Of a stretch of 64,000 bases of DNA, positions 42,005 to 50,200 are shown in pieces. A program made the translations under genes and the position numbers. Position 1 is the first letter of the stretch; every line of letters starts with the position of its first letter. The notes beneath the pieces are model-generated. The model was not told where the DNA came from, ran no database searches, and worked only from the letters and a program-made list of their open reading frames with translations. The stretch is from Streptomyces sp. NBC_01446 (GTDB taxonomy: Bacteria; Actinomycetota; Actinomycetes; Streptomycetales; Streptomycetaceae): positions 2,324,501 through 2,388,500 of the forward strand of contig NZ_JAPEPO010000001.1 in the NCBI RefSeq assembly GCF_026340095.1. The letters run 5' to 3'.

Positions 42005-42157
42005 GGCATCAACAAGGCAACAATCAAGCGCTGACCAGCCCGCATGCACCCGTCCGCGCGACCTTAGCCCGTTCGAGTGGCGCATCTCACGCCGCGGCCT
42101 TAGCGTCGGAACGAGCACAACGGGGCCCAGGGCCCCCCGATCGGCCGGGAGCATATT

Positions 42158-42604
42158 TTGCGGAGCAACTCACTGAAGGCAGCGCTCGCACTCTGTGCAG
42201 CCGCATCCCTCGCAGCAGCCATGGCACCGGCCTCCGCCGCGGCGCCGAAGCCGCAGCATCGGACCGGCGCCCCCGTGATCGTCAGCTGCACCTGGCAGCC
42301 ACAGGTGCGACCCACGGACTTCCTGCTCGCGTGCGGGGACGGCAACAGCCGCCTCGCCTCGCTCCACTGGTCGCAGTGGGGCCCGAGCAAGGCGGTGGCC
42401 ACGGGCACGAGCTGGGTGAACGACTGCAAGCCGTACTGCGCCGCGGGCAAGTTCCGCTCGTACCGCGTCACGGTCCGTCTCGACCGCCCGCAGTCCTGGA
42501 CCAAGCACCAGGACACCCAGCACTACTCCCGCATCACGCTCACCTACCCGAACGGCCACCCGGACGCGTTCCAGCAGGTCATGACCACTCCACTGTGGAA
42601 CTGA
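42158..42604 (+). CDS. Secreted protein of unknown function
   Basis: 148 residues from a TTG start with GGGAG 6 nt upstream. A standard Sec signal peptide (MRSNSLKAALALCAAASLAAAMAPASA) ends about residue 27. The mature domain of about 120 residues has four cysteines (SCTWQP, LACGDGN, NDCKPYC) and a tryptophan-rich core (LHWSQWGPSKA), suggesting a small disulfide-stabilised beta domain. It ends in LTYPNGHPDAFQQVMTTPLW. It resembles secreted hypothetical proteins common in streptomycetes; no catalytic motif is visible. It converges with the second polyamine-binding protein gene. Confidence 0.8.
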   Translation: MRSNSLKAALALCAAASLAAAMAPASAAAPKPQHRTGAPVIVSCTWQPQVRPTDFLLACGDGNSRLASLHWSQWGPSKAVATGTSWVNDCKPYCAAGKFRSYRVTVRLDRPQSWTKHQDTQHYSRITLTYPNGHPDAFQQVMTTPLWN

Positions 42605-42605
42605 C

Positions 42606-42625
42606 CGGCCGGAACCAGCCGGCCG
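42606..42625. terminator. Short hairpin between convergent genes
   Basis: A 7-bp perfect stem CGGCCGG/CCGGCCG with a 6-nt loop fills the 33-nt gap between the secreted protein gene and the binding-protein gene, serving both directions. Confidence 0.6.
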
Positions 42626-42637
42626 CACCCTGCGACC

Positions 42638-43831
42638 TCACAACCCGGCGATCGTGTTCCACCGCTTGGCGAGTTCCGGGCGCTCCTTGGACGTGATGTC
42701 GCGCGCGATCGCGAGCCGTCGGCGCATCGCGTCGTCGGGGAAGATCAGTGGGTCCTCGGCGAGTGCCGCCGTGTCCTTGTCCTTCGAATCGGCGAGGATC
42801 TCGCGGGCGGCCGGCACGGGGCTCACGTAGTTGACCCAGGTGGCCAGCTTTGCGGCGACCTCCGGCCGGTAGTAGTAGTCGATGAGGGTCTCGGCGTTGC
42901 GCTTGTGGTCGGCGAGATTGGGGATCATCAGCGACTCGGCCCACAGCTCGCCGCCCTCCTCGGGCACGACGAACTCGATGTCCGGGTCGTCGGCCTTGAG
43001 CTGGATGACGTCACCGCTGTAGGCCTGGCAGGCGAGGACGTCGCCGCTGGAGAGGTCCTTGATGTAGTCGTTTCCGGTGAAGCGGCGGATGTGATGGCTC
43101 TTGACGAGCTTCTCGACCTGGTCGCACACACGGTGGAAGTCGTCCGGGGTCCACCGGGTGATGTCGACGCCGTTGCCCTGCATGAGCAGCGCGAACGACT
43201 CGTCGAGCCCGGACAGCAGCGTGACCTTGCCCTTGAGGTCGGCCGCCCACAGGTCGGACACGTGCTTGATCTCGCGCCCGACCCTGCGCTTGTTGTACGC
43301 GATGCCGGTGATGCCCGACTGCCACGGCACGGTGTACTTGCGGCCCGGGTCGAAGTGCGGTGAACGCAGCAGGGGGTCGAGGTACTTGGCGACGTGCGGC
43401 TGCCGGGCGCGGTCCATCTCCTGGACCCAGCCGAGCGTCACGAACTTGGCGCACATCCAGTCGCTGATGACGATGAGGTCCCGGCCGGTCTTCTGATGGT
43501 TCATCAGGGACGGGCTGATCTTGCCGAAGAACTCGTCGTTGTCGTTGATCTCTTCGATGTACTTGACGTCGATCCCGGTCTGCTTCCGGAAGGCGTCGAG
43601 CGTGGGCCGCTTCGACGGATCGTCGTCGTCGACATCGATGTAGAGCGGCCAGTTGGCGAAGACGAGCCGCTTGTCGCTGCCGGAGCGGTCGGTCGCGGCG
43701 CGGTCCCCCGGCGCGACGTAGGCGGCGGGCACACCGCATCCCGAGGCGAGCGCGCCGACCGCCGCGGCCGTGGCACCTCCGCCCAGGGCACGCATCAGGG
43801 AACGGCGGGACAGGGACGGCTTGGGGTTCAT
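42638..43831 (-). CDS. Second PotD-like polyamine-binding lipoprotein, without its own transporter genes
   Basis: 397 residues. Tat-type signal SLSRRSLMRALGGGATAAA with lipobox ASGC. The mature part follows the same layout as the protein at 35338-36585: LVFANWPLYIDVDDDD, INDNDEFFGKISP, RRFTGNDYIKDLSSGDVLACQAYSGD and LIDYYYRPEVAAKLATWVNYVSPV. No permease or ATPase lies beside it, so it either shares the PotABC-like importer or serves another membrane complex. It is upstream of no gene on its strand until the gap to the aldehyde dehydrogenase at 44036, whose transcription enters it after a 204-nt gap. Confidence 0.9.
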   Translation of the reverse strand: MNPKPSLSRRSLMRALGGGATAAAVGALASGCGVPAAYVAPGDRAATDRSGSDKRLVFANWPLYIDVDDDDPSKRPTLDAFRKQTGIDVKYIEEINDNDEFFGKISPSLMNHQKTGRDLIVISDWMCAKFVTLGWVQEMDRARQPHVAKYLDPLLRSPHFDPGRKYTVPWQSGITGIAYNKRRVGREIKHVSDLWAADLKGKVTLLSGLDESFALLMQGNGVDITRWTPDDFHRVCDQVEKLVKSHHIRRFTGNDYIKDLSSGDVLACQAYSGDVIQLKADDPDIEFVVPEEGGELWAESLMIPNLADHKRNAETLIDYYYRPEVAAKLATWVNYVSPVPAAREILADSKDKDTAALAEDPLIFPDDAMRRRLAIARDITSKERPELAKRWNTIAGL

Positions 43832-44035
43832 CGGGGTCGCTCGCACCTGTGCAGGATGCCCGCGACCAGCGGGGCCGGACAATGGACGCTGCGTCAAGCC
43901 GACGGGGTGAGAGCCGACACACTGTCGATCACCCGGCACCCCGCCGCGCACCCAACTGCCCCGGACACGCGACCGCCCCCGCGCGGCCGGAGCCACGTGG
44001 GGGCGGGTGGAGCGGGTCGGTACTGGTGCTGGTGC

Positions 44036-45475
44036 TCAGCCCTCGATCGACGTCATGACGTGCTTGATGCGCGTGTAGTCGTCGAAACCGTACGCCGACA
44101 GGTCCTTGCCGTAGCCGGACTTCTTGAAGCCGCCGTGGGGCATCTCGGCGACCAGCGGGATGTGGGTGTTGATCCACACACAGCCGAAGTCGAGGATCTT
44201 GGACATGCGCATCGCGCGCGCGTGGTCCTTCGTCCAGACCGAGGAGGCCAGCGCGTACTCGACACCGTTCGCCCACTCGACGGCCTGTGCCTCGTCCGCG
44301 AAGGACTGGACGGTGATGACCGGGCCGAAGACCTCGTTCTGGATGATCTCGTCGTCCTGCTTGACGCCCGAGACGACGGTCGGGGCGTAGAAGTAGCCCT
44401 TGTCGCCGACACGGTGGCCGCCGGCCTCGACCTTGGCGTGCGCGGGCAGGCGCTCGATGAAGCCGGTGACCTGGGCGAGCTGGTTCGGGTTGTTGAGGGG
44501 CCCGTAGAGCACGTCCTCGTCGTCCGGCTGGCCGGTCTTCGTGTCGGCCGCCGCCTTGGCGAGGGCCTGGACGAACTCGTCGTGGATGGACTCGTGGACG
44601 AGGACGCGCGTGGCAGCGGTGCAGTCCTGGCCCGCGTTGAAGAAGCCCGCCACCGAGATGTCCTCGACGGCCTTGGCGATGTCGGTGTCCTCGAAGACGA
44701 CGACCGGGGCCTTGCCGCCGAGCTCCAGGTGGACGCGCTTGACGTCCTTGGCGGCGGACTCGGCCACCGAGATGCCGGCGCGCACGGAGCCGGTGATGGA
44801 GGCCATCGCCGGGGTCTTGTGCTCGACCATCGCGCGGCCGGTCTCGCGGTCACCGCAGATGACGTTGAAGACGCCCTTGGGGACGATGGAGCCGATGATC
44901 TCGGCGATCAGAACCGTGGAGGCCGGGGTGGTGTCCGACGGCTTCAGGACGACCGTGTTGCCCGCGGCGAGCGCCGGGGCGAACTTCCATACGGCCATCA
45001 TCATCGGGTAGTTCCACGGCGCGACCTGGGCGCAGACGCCGATGGGCTCGCGGCGGATGATCGAGGTCAGGCCCTCCATGTACTCGCCGGCCGAGCGGCC
45101 CTCGAGCATGCGCGCCGCACCCGCGAAGAAGCGGATCTGGTCGACCATGGGCGGGATTTCCTCGGACCGGGTCAGGCCGGTCGGCTTGCCGGTGTTCTCG
45201 ACCTCGGCGGCGATGAGCTCCTCGGCCCGCTCCTCGAACGCGTCCGCGATCTTGAGGAGGGCCTTCTGGCGCTCACTGGGGGTGAGGTCGCGCCAGGCCG
45301 GGAACGCGGCCGCGGCGGCGGCCATGGCGGCGTCCACGTCGGCGTCGCCGGACAGGGGGGCGGTCGCGTACGCCTCACCGTTGGCCGGGTTGACCACCTC
45401 GGTGGTCCGTCCGTCGGCGGCGTCCCGGAACTCACCGTCGATGTAATTGCGCAGACGACGCAGCTCGCTGGTCAC
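44036..45475 (-). CDS. Gamma-aminobutyraldehyde dehydrogenase-type enzyme (second copy)
   Basis: 479 residues. Same family as the protein at 36656: APWNYPMMMAVWK, Glu in LELGGKAPVVVFED, nucleophile Cys in NAGQDCTAATR, EVFGPVITVQSF and EMPHGGFKKSGYGKDLS. It should oxidise 4-aminobutyraldehyde or a similar aldehyde to GABA. It stands divergent from the Lrp/AsnC gene (169-nt gap) and directly upstream, on the same strand, of the orphan polyamine-binding protein. Control by the divergent Lrp/AsnC protein is likely by position. Two paralogues in one region suggest separate induction by different amines. Confidence 0.92.
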   Translation of the reverse strand: MTSELRRLRNYIDGEFRDAADGRTTEVVNPANGEAYATAPLSGDADVDAAMAAAAAAFPAWRDLTPSERQKALLKIADAFEERAEELIAAEVENTGKPTGLTRSEEIPPMVDQIRFFAGAARMLEGRSAGEYMEGLTSIIRREPIGVCAQVAPWNYPMMMAVWKFAPALAAGNTVVLKPSDTTPASTVLIAEIIGSIVPKGVFNVICGDRETGRAMVEHKTPAMASITGSVRAGISVAESAAKDVKRVHLELGGKAPVVVFEDTDIAKAVEDISVAGFFNAGQDCTAATRVLVHESIHDEFVQALAKAAADTKTGQPDDEDVLYGPLNNPNQLAQVTGFIERLPAHAKVEAGGHRVGDKGYFYAPTVVSGVKQDDEIIQNEVFGPVITVQSFADEAQAVEWANGVEYALASSVWTKDHARAMRMSKILDFGCVWINTHIPLVAEMPHGGFKKSGYGKDLSAYGFDDYTRIKHVMTSIEG

Positions 45476-45644
45476 TGAGGCGGCCCTCCTGGTCGGATGT
45501 CCATTGGATGAGATACCACCCTAATCGGTAGTCCCACGCTTTCAACACCCCCCGACCCGCCAGATCTGCGAAATCCGTGAACTTCGAGCCCTCAAACAAC
45601 GAATTTCATCGATCCGGGCTTGCGGAACTGTCGACTCCTCGTGC

Positions 45645-46154
45645 ATGGTGGGGGACGTGGCCAGTCGCAGCGCAGACCCAAAGGGATCGAGGAACGGCAA
45701 CGGCACCCCGCCGCTCGACGCCGTTTCCCTCGCCATCATCGAACAGCTCCAGGAAGACGGCCGTAGGCCGTACGCAGCTATCGGCAAGGCCGTGGGCCTC
45801 TCCGAAGCGGCCGTGCGACAGCGCGTCCAGAAGCTGCTCGACCAGGGCGTGATGCAGATCGTCGCCGTCACGGACCCACTCACCGTGGGCTTCCGACGCC
45901 AGGCGATGGTCGGCATCAACGCGGAGGGTGACCTCGATCCCGTCGCCGAAGCGCTGACGGCCATGCCGGAAGTCGAGTACGTGGTCATGACCGCGGGCTC
46001 GTTCGACCTCCTCGCGGAGGTCGTGTGTGAGGACGACGACCAACTCCTGGACGTCATCAACAAACGCATCCGGACCCTTCCCGGCGTGCGCTCCACCGAG
46101 AGCTTCGTCTACCTCAAGCTCAAGAAGCAGACCTATATGTGGGGAACCCGATAG
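45645..46154 (+). CDS. Lrp/AsnC-family transcriptional regulator
   Basis: About 169 residues. N-terminal winged helix (LDAVSLAIIEQLQEDGRRPYAAIGKAVGLSEAAVRQRVQKL) followed by a RAM/Lrp ligand domain with VGINAEGDLDPVAEALTAMPEVEYVVMTAGSFDLLAEV. The start is uncertain: ATG at 45645 or GTG at 45657; neither has a good ribosome-binding site. It is transcribed with the aminotransferase, whose GTG lies 2 nt after this stop, and away from the aldehyde dehydrogenase. That layout suggests a local regulator of amine catabolism responding to an amino acid or polyamine-derived ligand. Confidence 0.9.
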   Translation: MVGDVASRSADPKGSRNGNGTPPLDAVSLAIIEQLQEDGRRPYAAIGKAVGLSEAAVRQRVQKLLDQGVMQIVAVTDPLTVGFRRQAMVGINAEGDLDPVAEALTAMPEVEYVVMTAGSFDLLAEVVCEDDDQLLDVINKRIRTLPGVRSTESFVYLKLKKQTYMWGTR

Positions 46155-46156
46155 CC

Positions 46157-47518
46157 GTGAGCAAGGACCTCAGCCGAACCGCGTACGACCACCTGTGGAT
46201 GCACTTCACCCGCATGTCGTCCTACGAGAACGCGCCCGTTCCCACCATCGTGCGTGGCGAGGGCACCTACATCTACGACGACCAGGGCAAGAAGTACCTC
46301 GACGGGCTCTCCGGCCTGTTCGTGGTGCAGGCCGGCCACGGACGCCGGGAGCTTGCCGAGGTCGCCGCCAAGCAGGCGACCGAGCTGGCCTTCTTCCCCG
46401 TGTGGTCGTACGCCCACCCGAAGGCTGTGGAGCTGGCCGAGCGCCTCGCCCACTACGCCCCGGGTGACCTCAACAAGGTCTTCTTCTCCACCGGTGGTGG
46501 CGAGGCCGTCGAGACCGCCTGGAAGCTTGCGAAGCAGTACCACAAGCTCAACGGCAACCACACCAAGTACAAGGTCATCTCCCGCGCGGTCGCCTACCAC
46601 GGCACCCCGCAGGGCGCCCTGTCGATCACCGGCCTGCCGGCCCTGAAGGCCCCCTTCGAGCCGCTGGTCCCCGGCGCGCACAAGGTGCCGAACACCAACA
46701 TCTACCGCGCCCCGATCCACGGCGACGACCCGGTGGCCTTCGGCCGCTGGGCCGCCGACCAGATCGAGCAGGAGATCCTCTTCGAGGGTCCCGAGACCGT
46801 CGCCGCGGTCTTCCTCGAGCCGGTGCAGAACGCCGGTGGCTGCTTCCCGCCGCCGCCCGGCTACTTCGAGCGTGTGCGCGAGATCTGCGACAAGTACGAC
46901 GTACTGCTCGTCTCGGACGAGGTCATCTGCGCCTTCGGCCGCCTCGGCACGATGTTCGCCTGTGACAAGTTCGGCTACATCCCGGACATCATCACCTGCG
47001 CCAAGGGCATGACATCGGGCTACTCCCCGATCGGTGCGACCATCGTCTCCGACCGGATCGCGGCGCCGTTCTACAAGGGTGACAACACCTTCCTGCACGG
47101 CTACACCTTCGGTGGCCACCCGGTCTCCTCGGCCGTGGCGCTCGCCAACCTCGACCTGTTCGAGCGCGAGGGTCTCAACCAGCACGTGCTCGACAACGAG
47201 GCCAGCTTCCTCAAGACGCTGCAGAAGCTGCACGACCTGCCGATCGTCGGCGACGTCCGCGGCAACGGCTTCTTCTACGGCATCGAGCTCGTCAAGGACA
47301 AGGACACCAAGGAGTCCTTCACGGACGAGGAGTCGGAGCGCGTGCTCTACGGCTTCGTGTCCAAGAAGCTCTACGAGTACGGCCTGTACTGCCGCGCCGA
47401 CGACCGTGGTGACCCGGTCATCCAGCTGTCGCCGCCGCTGATCTCGGACCAGTCCACCTTCGACGAGATCGAGGGCATCATCCGCCAGGTCCTCACGGAG
47501 GCCTGGAGCAAGATCTGA
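46157..47518 (+). CDS. Class III omega-aminotransferase (polyamine/GABA type)
   Basis: 453 residues. PLP enzyme with FFSTGGGEAVETAWKLAKQY, SRAVAYHGTPQGALSITG, FLEPVQNAGGCFPPP, LVSDEVICAFGRLGTM and the Schiff-base Lys in ITCAKGMTSGYSPIGA. Such enzymes transaminate putrescine, beta-alanine or GABA with pyruvate or 2-oxoglutarate. I chose GTG 46157 because GGGGA lies about 10 nt upstream and it begins just after the regulator stop; GTG 46139 overlaps that gene. It is translationally linked to the Lrp/AsnC regulator and opposite the aldehyde dehydrogenase, which would act on its aldehyde product. Confidence 0.92.
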   Translation: MSKDLSRTAYDHLWMHFTRMSSYENAPVPTIVRGEGTYIYDDQGKKYLDGLSGLFVVQAGHGRRELAEVAAKQATELAFFPVWSYAHPKAVELAERLAHYAPGDLNKVFFSTGGGEAVETAWKLAKQYHKLNGNHTKYKVISRAVAYHGTPQGALSITGLPALKAPFEPLVPGAHKVPNTNIYRAPIHGDDPVAFGRWAADQIEQEILFEGPETVAAVFLEPVQNAGGCFPPPPGYFERVREICDKYDVLLVSDEVICAFGRLGTMFACDKFGYIPDIITCAKGMTSGYSPIGATIVSDRIAAPFYKGDNTFLHGYTFGGHPVSSAVALANLDLFEREGLNQHVLDNEASFLKTLQKLHDLPIVGDVRGNGFFYGIELVKDKDTKESFTDEESERVLYGFVSKKLYEYGLYCRADDRGDPVIQLSPPLISDQSTFDEIEGIIRQVLTEAWSKI

Positions 47519-47532
47519 GCCTGACGGCTCCC

Positions 47533-47579
47533 GCGGCCCGGCTGCGCCCATCCGAGTGAGATGGGGGCGGCCGGGCCGC
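47533..47579 (+). terminator. Long hairpin terminator after the aminotransferase gene
   Basis: A 20-bp stem with two mismatches (47533-47552 with 47560-47579) and a 7-nt loop begins 15 nt after the stop codon. Confidence 0.8.
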
Positions 47580-47712
47580 GTCATTTCCCGACCCGCGCCG
47601 GCGAATACCTAGCGTGCCCAGTGACCGATCGGCCCTGCCTTCGTTCCCCCGTAAGGGGGACCGCTCGTCTTACGGCATTTCTGATCTGCAGTCTCTGAAC
47701 GAGGTGTTCGCC

Positions 47713-48459
47713 ATGGTGGCCCCACCGGACAACGACGTGCTCTGGGCACGCGCCCTGCACTTCTCCCACAACGGCTCGCCCGCGCTCACCGGCGTCTCGC
47801 TCGGTGTCCGCGAGGGCGAGATCCTCGCCGTCACAGGGCCGCGTGGCAGCGGCAAGACGACGCTCCTGCAGTGCCTCTCCGGCCAGCTTCTGCCACAGCA
47901 GGGCGAGGTCTGGTTCAACAGCACCCCCGTGCACACCATGCGCCCGCTCGTCAGGGAACGCCTGCGCCGCGACCGCTTCGCCTGGATCGACCCCGAGCCC
48001 CACCTCGTGCCCGAGCTGAACGCCTGGGAGAACACGGCACTCGCCCTGATGATGCGCGGCGGCAGCCGCCGCGCCGCCAAGGCCAGTGCCCTGGAATGGC
48101 TGGAGCGCCTCGACATCGGCATGTGCGCCCGCAAGCGCCCGCACGCCCTGATCCAGTCGGAACGCCAGCGCGTCGCCATCGCCCGCGCCCTGGTCACCGC
48201 GCCCTCGGTGCTCTTCGCCGACGAGCCCACCGCGCCCCTGCACCGCGCCGACCGTGCCCACGTCCTGCGCACCCTGATGGCCGCGTCCCGCTCGCACGGC
48301 ATCACCGTCGTCCTCGCCACGCACGACACCGAGGTGGCCGCCCTGGCCGACCGCACGATGTCGCTCCTCGACGGGCGCCGCGTGAACACCGTCCATCTGC
48401 CCGGGGTACCCGGCGCCACCGACGCGGAAGGCCGGGCCGCGTGCTCGCTCTCCGTCTAG
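47713..48459 (+). CDS. ABC transporter ATP-binding protein with degenerate signature motif
   Basis: 248 residues from ATG at 47713 (GAGGTG upstream). Walker A GPRGSGKTT, Walker B SVLFADEPTAPL and H-loop LATHD are present. The signature region reads ALIQSERQRVAIARAL where LSGGQ is expected. The long leader (promoter-like TAGCGT at 47610-47615, a 5-6-bp hairpin at 47645-47660) may modulate expression. Downstream, the membrane protein gene overlaps it by 19 nt, so the pair should form an exporter-type or MacB/FtsX-like system. Substrate unknown. Confidence 0.85.
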   Translation: MVAPPDNDVLWARALHFSHNGSPALTGVSLGVREGEILAVTGPRGSGKTTLLQCLSGQLLPQQGEVWFNSTPVHTMRPLVRERLRRDRFAWIDPEPHLVPELNAWENTALALMMRGGSRRAAKASALEWLERLDIGMCARKRPHALIQSERQRVAIARALVTAPSVLFADEPTAPLHRADRAHVLRTLMAASRSHGITVVLATHDTEVAALADRTMSLLDGRRVNTVHLPGVPGATDAEGRAACSLSV

Positions 48460-49607
48460 CCCGCGGGGGCCATCCCGCCGTCCAGCTGCGCAGGCTCCTG
48501 GTCGCGGCCGCCTCCGCCGGCACCGGATTCCTCCTGCTGTGCACGCTCGGCTACGCGATGGGCCACCCCGACGCCTCCACCGGATCCGTACTGCGCCTGG
48601 CCTGGTGCGTGGTGCCGATCGCAGCGACCGTCCACCTCGCCGTCGCCGTCGCCCGCACCGATCCGGGCACCAGGCCACGTCCCGGCCTGTCCGCGGTCGG
48701 CCTCGGCCCGGCACGCCTCACGCTCATCTCGGCGATCTCCACCGCGGTCGCCTGCACGCTCGGCTCGATGCTGGCGCTGCTGGTCTTCCTGCACCTGCGC
48801 GGAGACCTCTCCGGGCTGCCCTTCGACGGGGCGGCACGCGGTCTCCTGGCCGCCGACCGGCCCCTGCCCCTGGCCGCCACCCTGACCCTGCTCGCCCTGG
48901 TCCCGCTCACCGCGTCCGGCGCCTCCGCCCTCGTGCTGCGCCCGCGCGCCGCCAAGGCCGGCGAGCCCCAGCCGGACCCACGCGATCCCGCCGCCCCGGT
49001 GCCCGCGCCGACCGGCCTGCCCTGGGGCGTGGCGTTGCTGGCCATGGGCCTCGCCGTGGAGACATACGCCTCCCGCGCGCAAGGCACTGCGGGGTTCCCC
49101 ATGCCGGGCGGTCTCGGCGGCAGCCCGGCGGGTGTGTTGGCCGGCTGGACGCTGACGGCCCTCGGCCTCGCGCTCGCGGGTCCCGGACTCACCTACCAGT
49201 GCGGCCGGGCCCTTCAGTCGGTGCGGCCCGGGGCGGCGCGGCTCCTGGCGGGCCGGGTACTCCAGGAGGAGGCCCGTCGTATCGGCCGCCCCCTGGGCGT
49301 GGTCTGCGCGGTGGCCTCCGGCGCGTACGCGGGGCTCACCCTCTGGTCGGGACGTCAGCCCGACCTCGGCCCGCTGTCCGCGCTCGGCGCCGTCCTCGTC
49401 ATGGGCTGCACGGTCGCCACGCTCCTGACGGCCGCGATCGAGGCCAAGCACGCCCGCTCCGACACCACGGCCGCCCTGCTCCGTCTCGGCGCCCCCACGA
49501 GTCTCCTCCGGGGCGCGGCCGGGCTGCGCGCGGCGGCACTGCTCGCCGTGTTCGGCCTGCTGACGTGGACGGTCGCGGAACTGGCGGCGCTCCCACTCGC
49601 GGCCTGA
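48441..49607 (+). CDS. ABC transporter membrane subunit (permease-like), unknown substrate
   Basis: 388 residues from GTG at 48441 (GGAAGG 9 nt upstream), overlapping the ATPase gene by 19 nt. About eight hydrophobic segments, e.g. LLVAAASAGTGFLLLCTLGY, LVPLTASGASALVL, VALLAMGLAVETYA and the C-terminal AALLAVFGLLTWTVAELAAL. A Pro-rich linker (PQPDPRDPAAPVPAPTG) separates the two halves. It is the likely membrane partner of the adjacent ATPase. I see no extracellular MacB-type domain. A GC-rich hairpin follows the stop. Confidence 0.78.
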   Translation: MLALRLARGGHPAVQLRRLLVAAASAGTGFLLLCTLGYAMGHPDASTGSVLRLAWCVVPIAATVHLAVAVARTDPGTRPRPGLSAVGLGPARLTLISAISTAVACTLGSMLALLVFLHLRGDLSGLPFDGAARGLLAADRPLPLAATLTLLALVPLTASGASALVLRPRAAKAGEPQPDPRDPAAPVPAPTGLPWGVALLAMGLAVETYASRAQGTAGFPMPGGLGGSPAGVLAGWTLTALGLALAGPGLTYQCGRALQSVRPGAARLLAGRVLQEEARRIGRPLGVVCAVASGAYAGLTLWSGRQPDLGPLSALGAVLVMGCTVATLLTAAIEAKHARSDTTAALLRLGAPTSLLRGAAGLRAAALLAVFGLLTWTVAELAALPLAA

Positions 49608-49609
49608 GC

Positions 49610-49636
49610 GGGCCCGCACCCCCTCGTCGCGGGCCC
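49610..49636 (+). terminator. Hairpin terminator after the ABC pair
   Basis: An 8-bp stem GGGCCCGC/GCGGGCCC with an 11-nt loop starts just after the stop, followed closely by a run of six As. Confidence 0.65.
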
Positions 49637-49760
49637 CCGAAAAAAGGGTCGGAAGAAAGTTCGCGGCGAGCGATGAGTTACGGGCGAGCGGCACGTCTAA
49701 CCCTGCGTACGGCACAGCGACGCAACACCGAGACCAGCGAGCGAAAGAGACGGCCCCACC

Positions 49761-50168
49761 ATGTACCAGCAGATGATCTTCCCGAACCTCGCCGTGAACG
49801 ACCTCGACGCGTCGAAGAAGTTCTTCACCGAGCTCGGGTACTCGATCAACCCGCAGTTCTCCGACGAGACCTGCGCCTCCATCGTGGTCAGCGAGCACAT
49901 CGTGGTCATGCTGCTCACCAAGGAGAAGTACGCCGCCTTCACGAAGAAGACGATCGTCGACTCGACCAAGAACACCGAGGTGCTCCTGTGTCTGAGCGCC
50001 GAGAGCCGCGAGAAGGTCGACGAGCTCGTCGACAAGGCGATCGCCGCGGGCGGCACCGAGACCGGCGAGAAGCAGGACCACGGCTTCATGTACGGCCGCG
50101 CCTTCGACGACCCGGACGGCCACACCTGGGAGATCATGTGGATGGACCCGGCGGCCGTCCAGGGCTGA
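49761..50168 (+). CDS. VOC-superfamily (glyoxalase/bleomycin-resistance-like) protein
   Basis: 135 residues, two beta-alpha-beta-beta-beta modules. The N-terminal FPNLAVNDLDASKKFFTELGYSINPQFSDE and the C-terminal AFDDPDGHTWEIMWMDP (with the conserved Asp-Pro-Asp-Gly-His and metal-type Glu) are typical of the PhnB-like/extradiol-dioxygenase-like branch. No specific substrate is evident. Monocistronic between two unrelated genes; the leader (49637-49760) shows no regulator site I can support. Confidence 0.88.
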   Translation: MYQQMIFPNLAVNDLDASKKFFTELGYSINPQFSDETCASIVVSEHIVVMLLTKEKYAAFTKKTIVDSTKNTEVLLCLSAESREKVDELVDKAIAAGGTETGEKQDHGFMYGRAFDDPDGHTWEIMWMDPAAVQG

Positions 50169-50200
50169 TCTTCAGGAGTGCCGCGCCCTAGCATGGGCGG

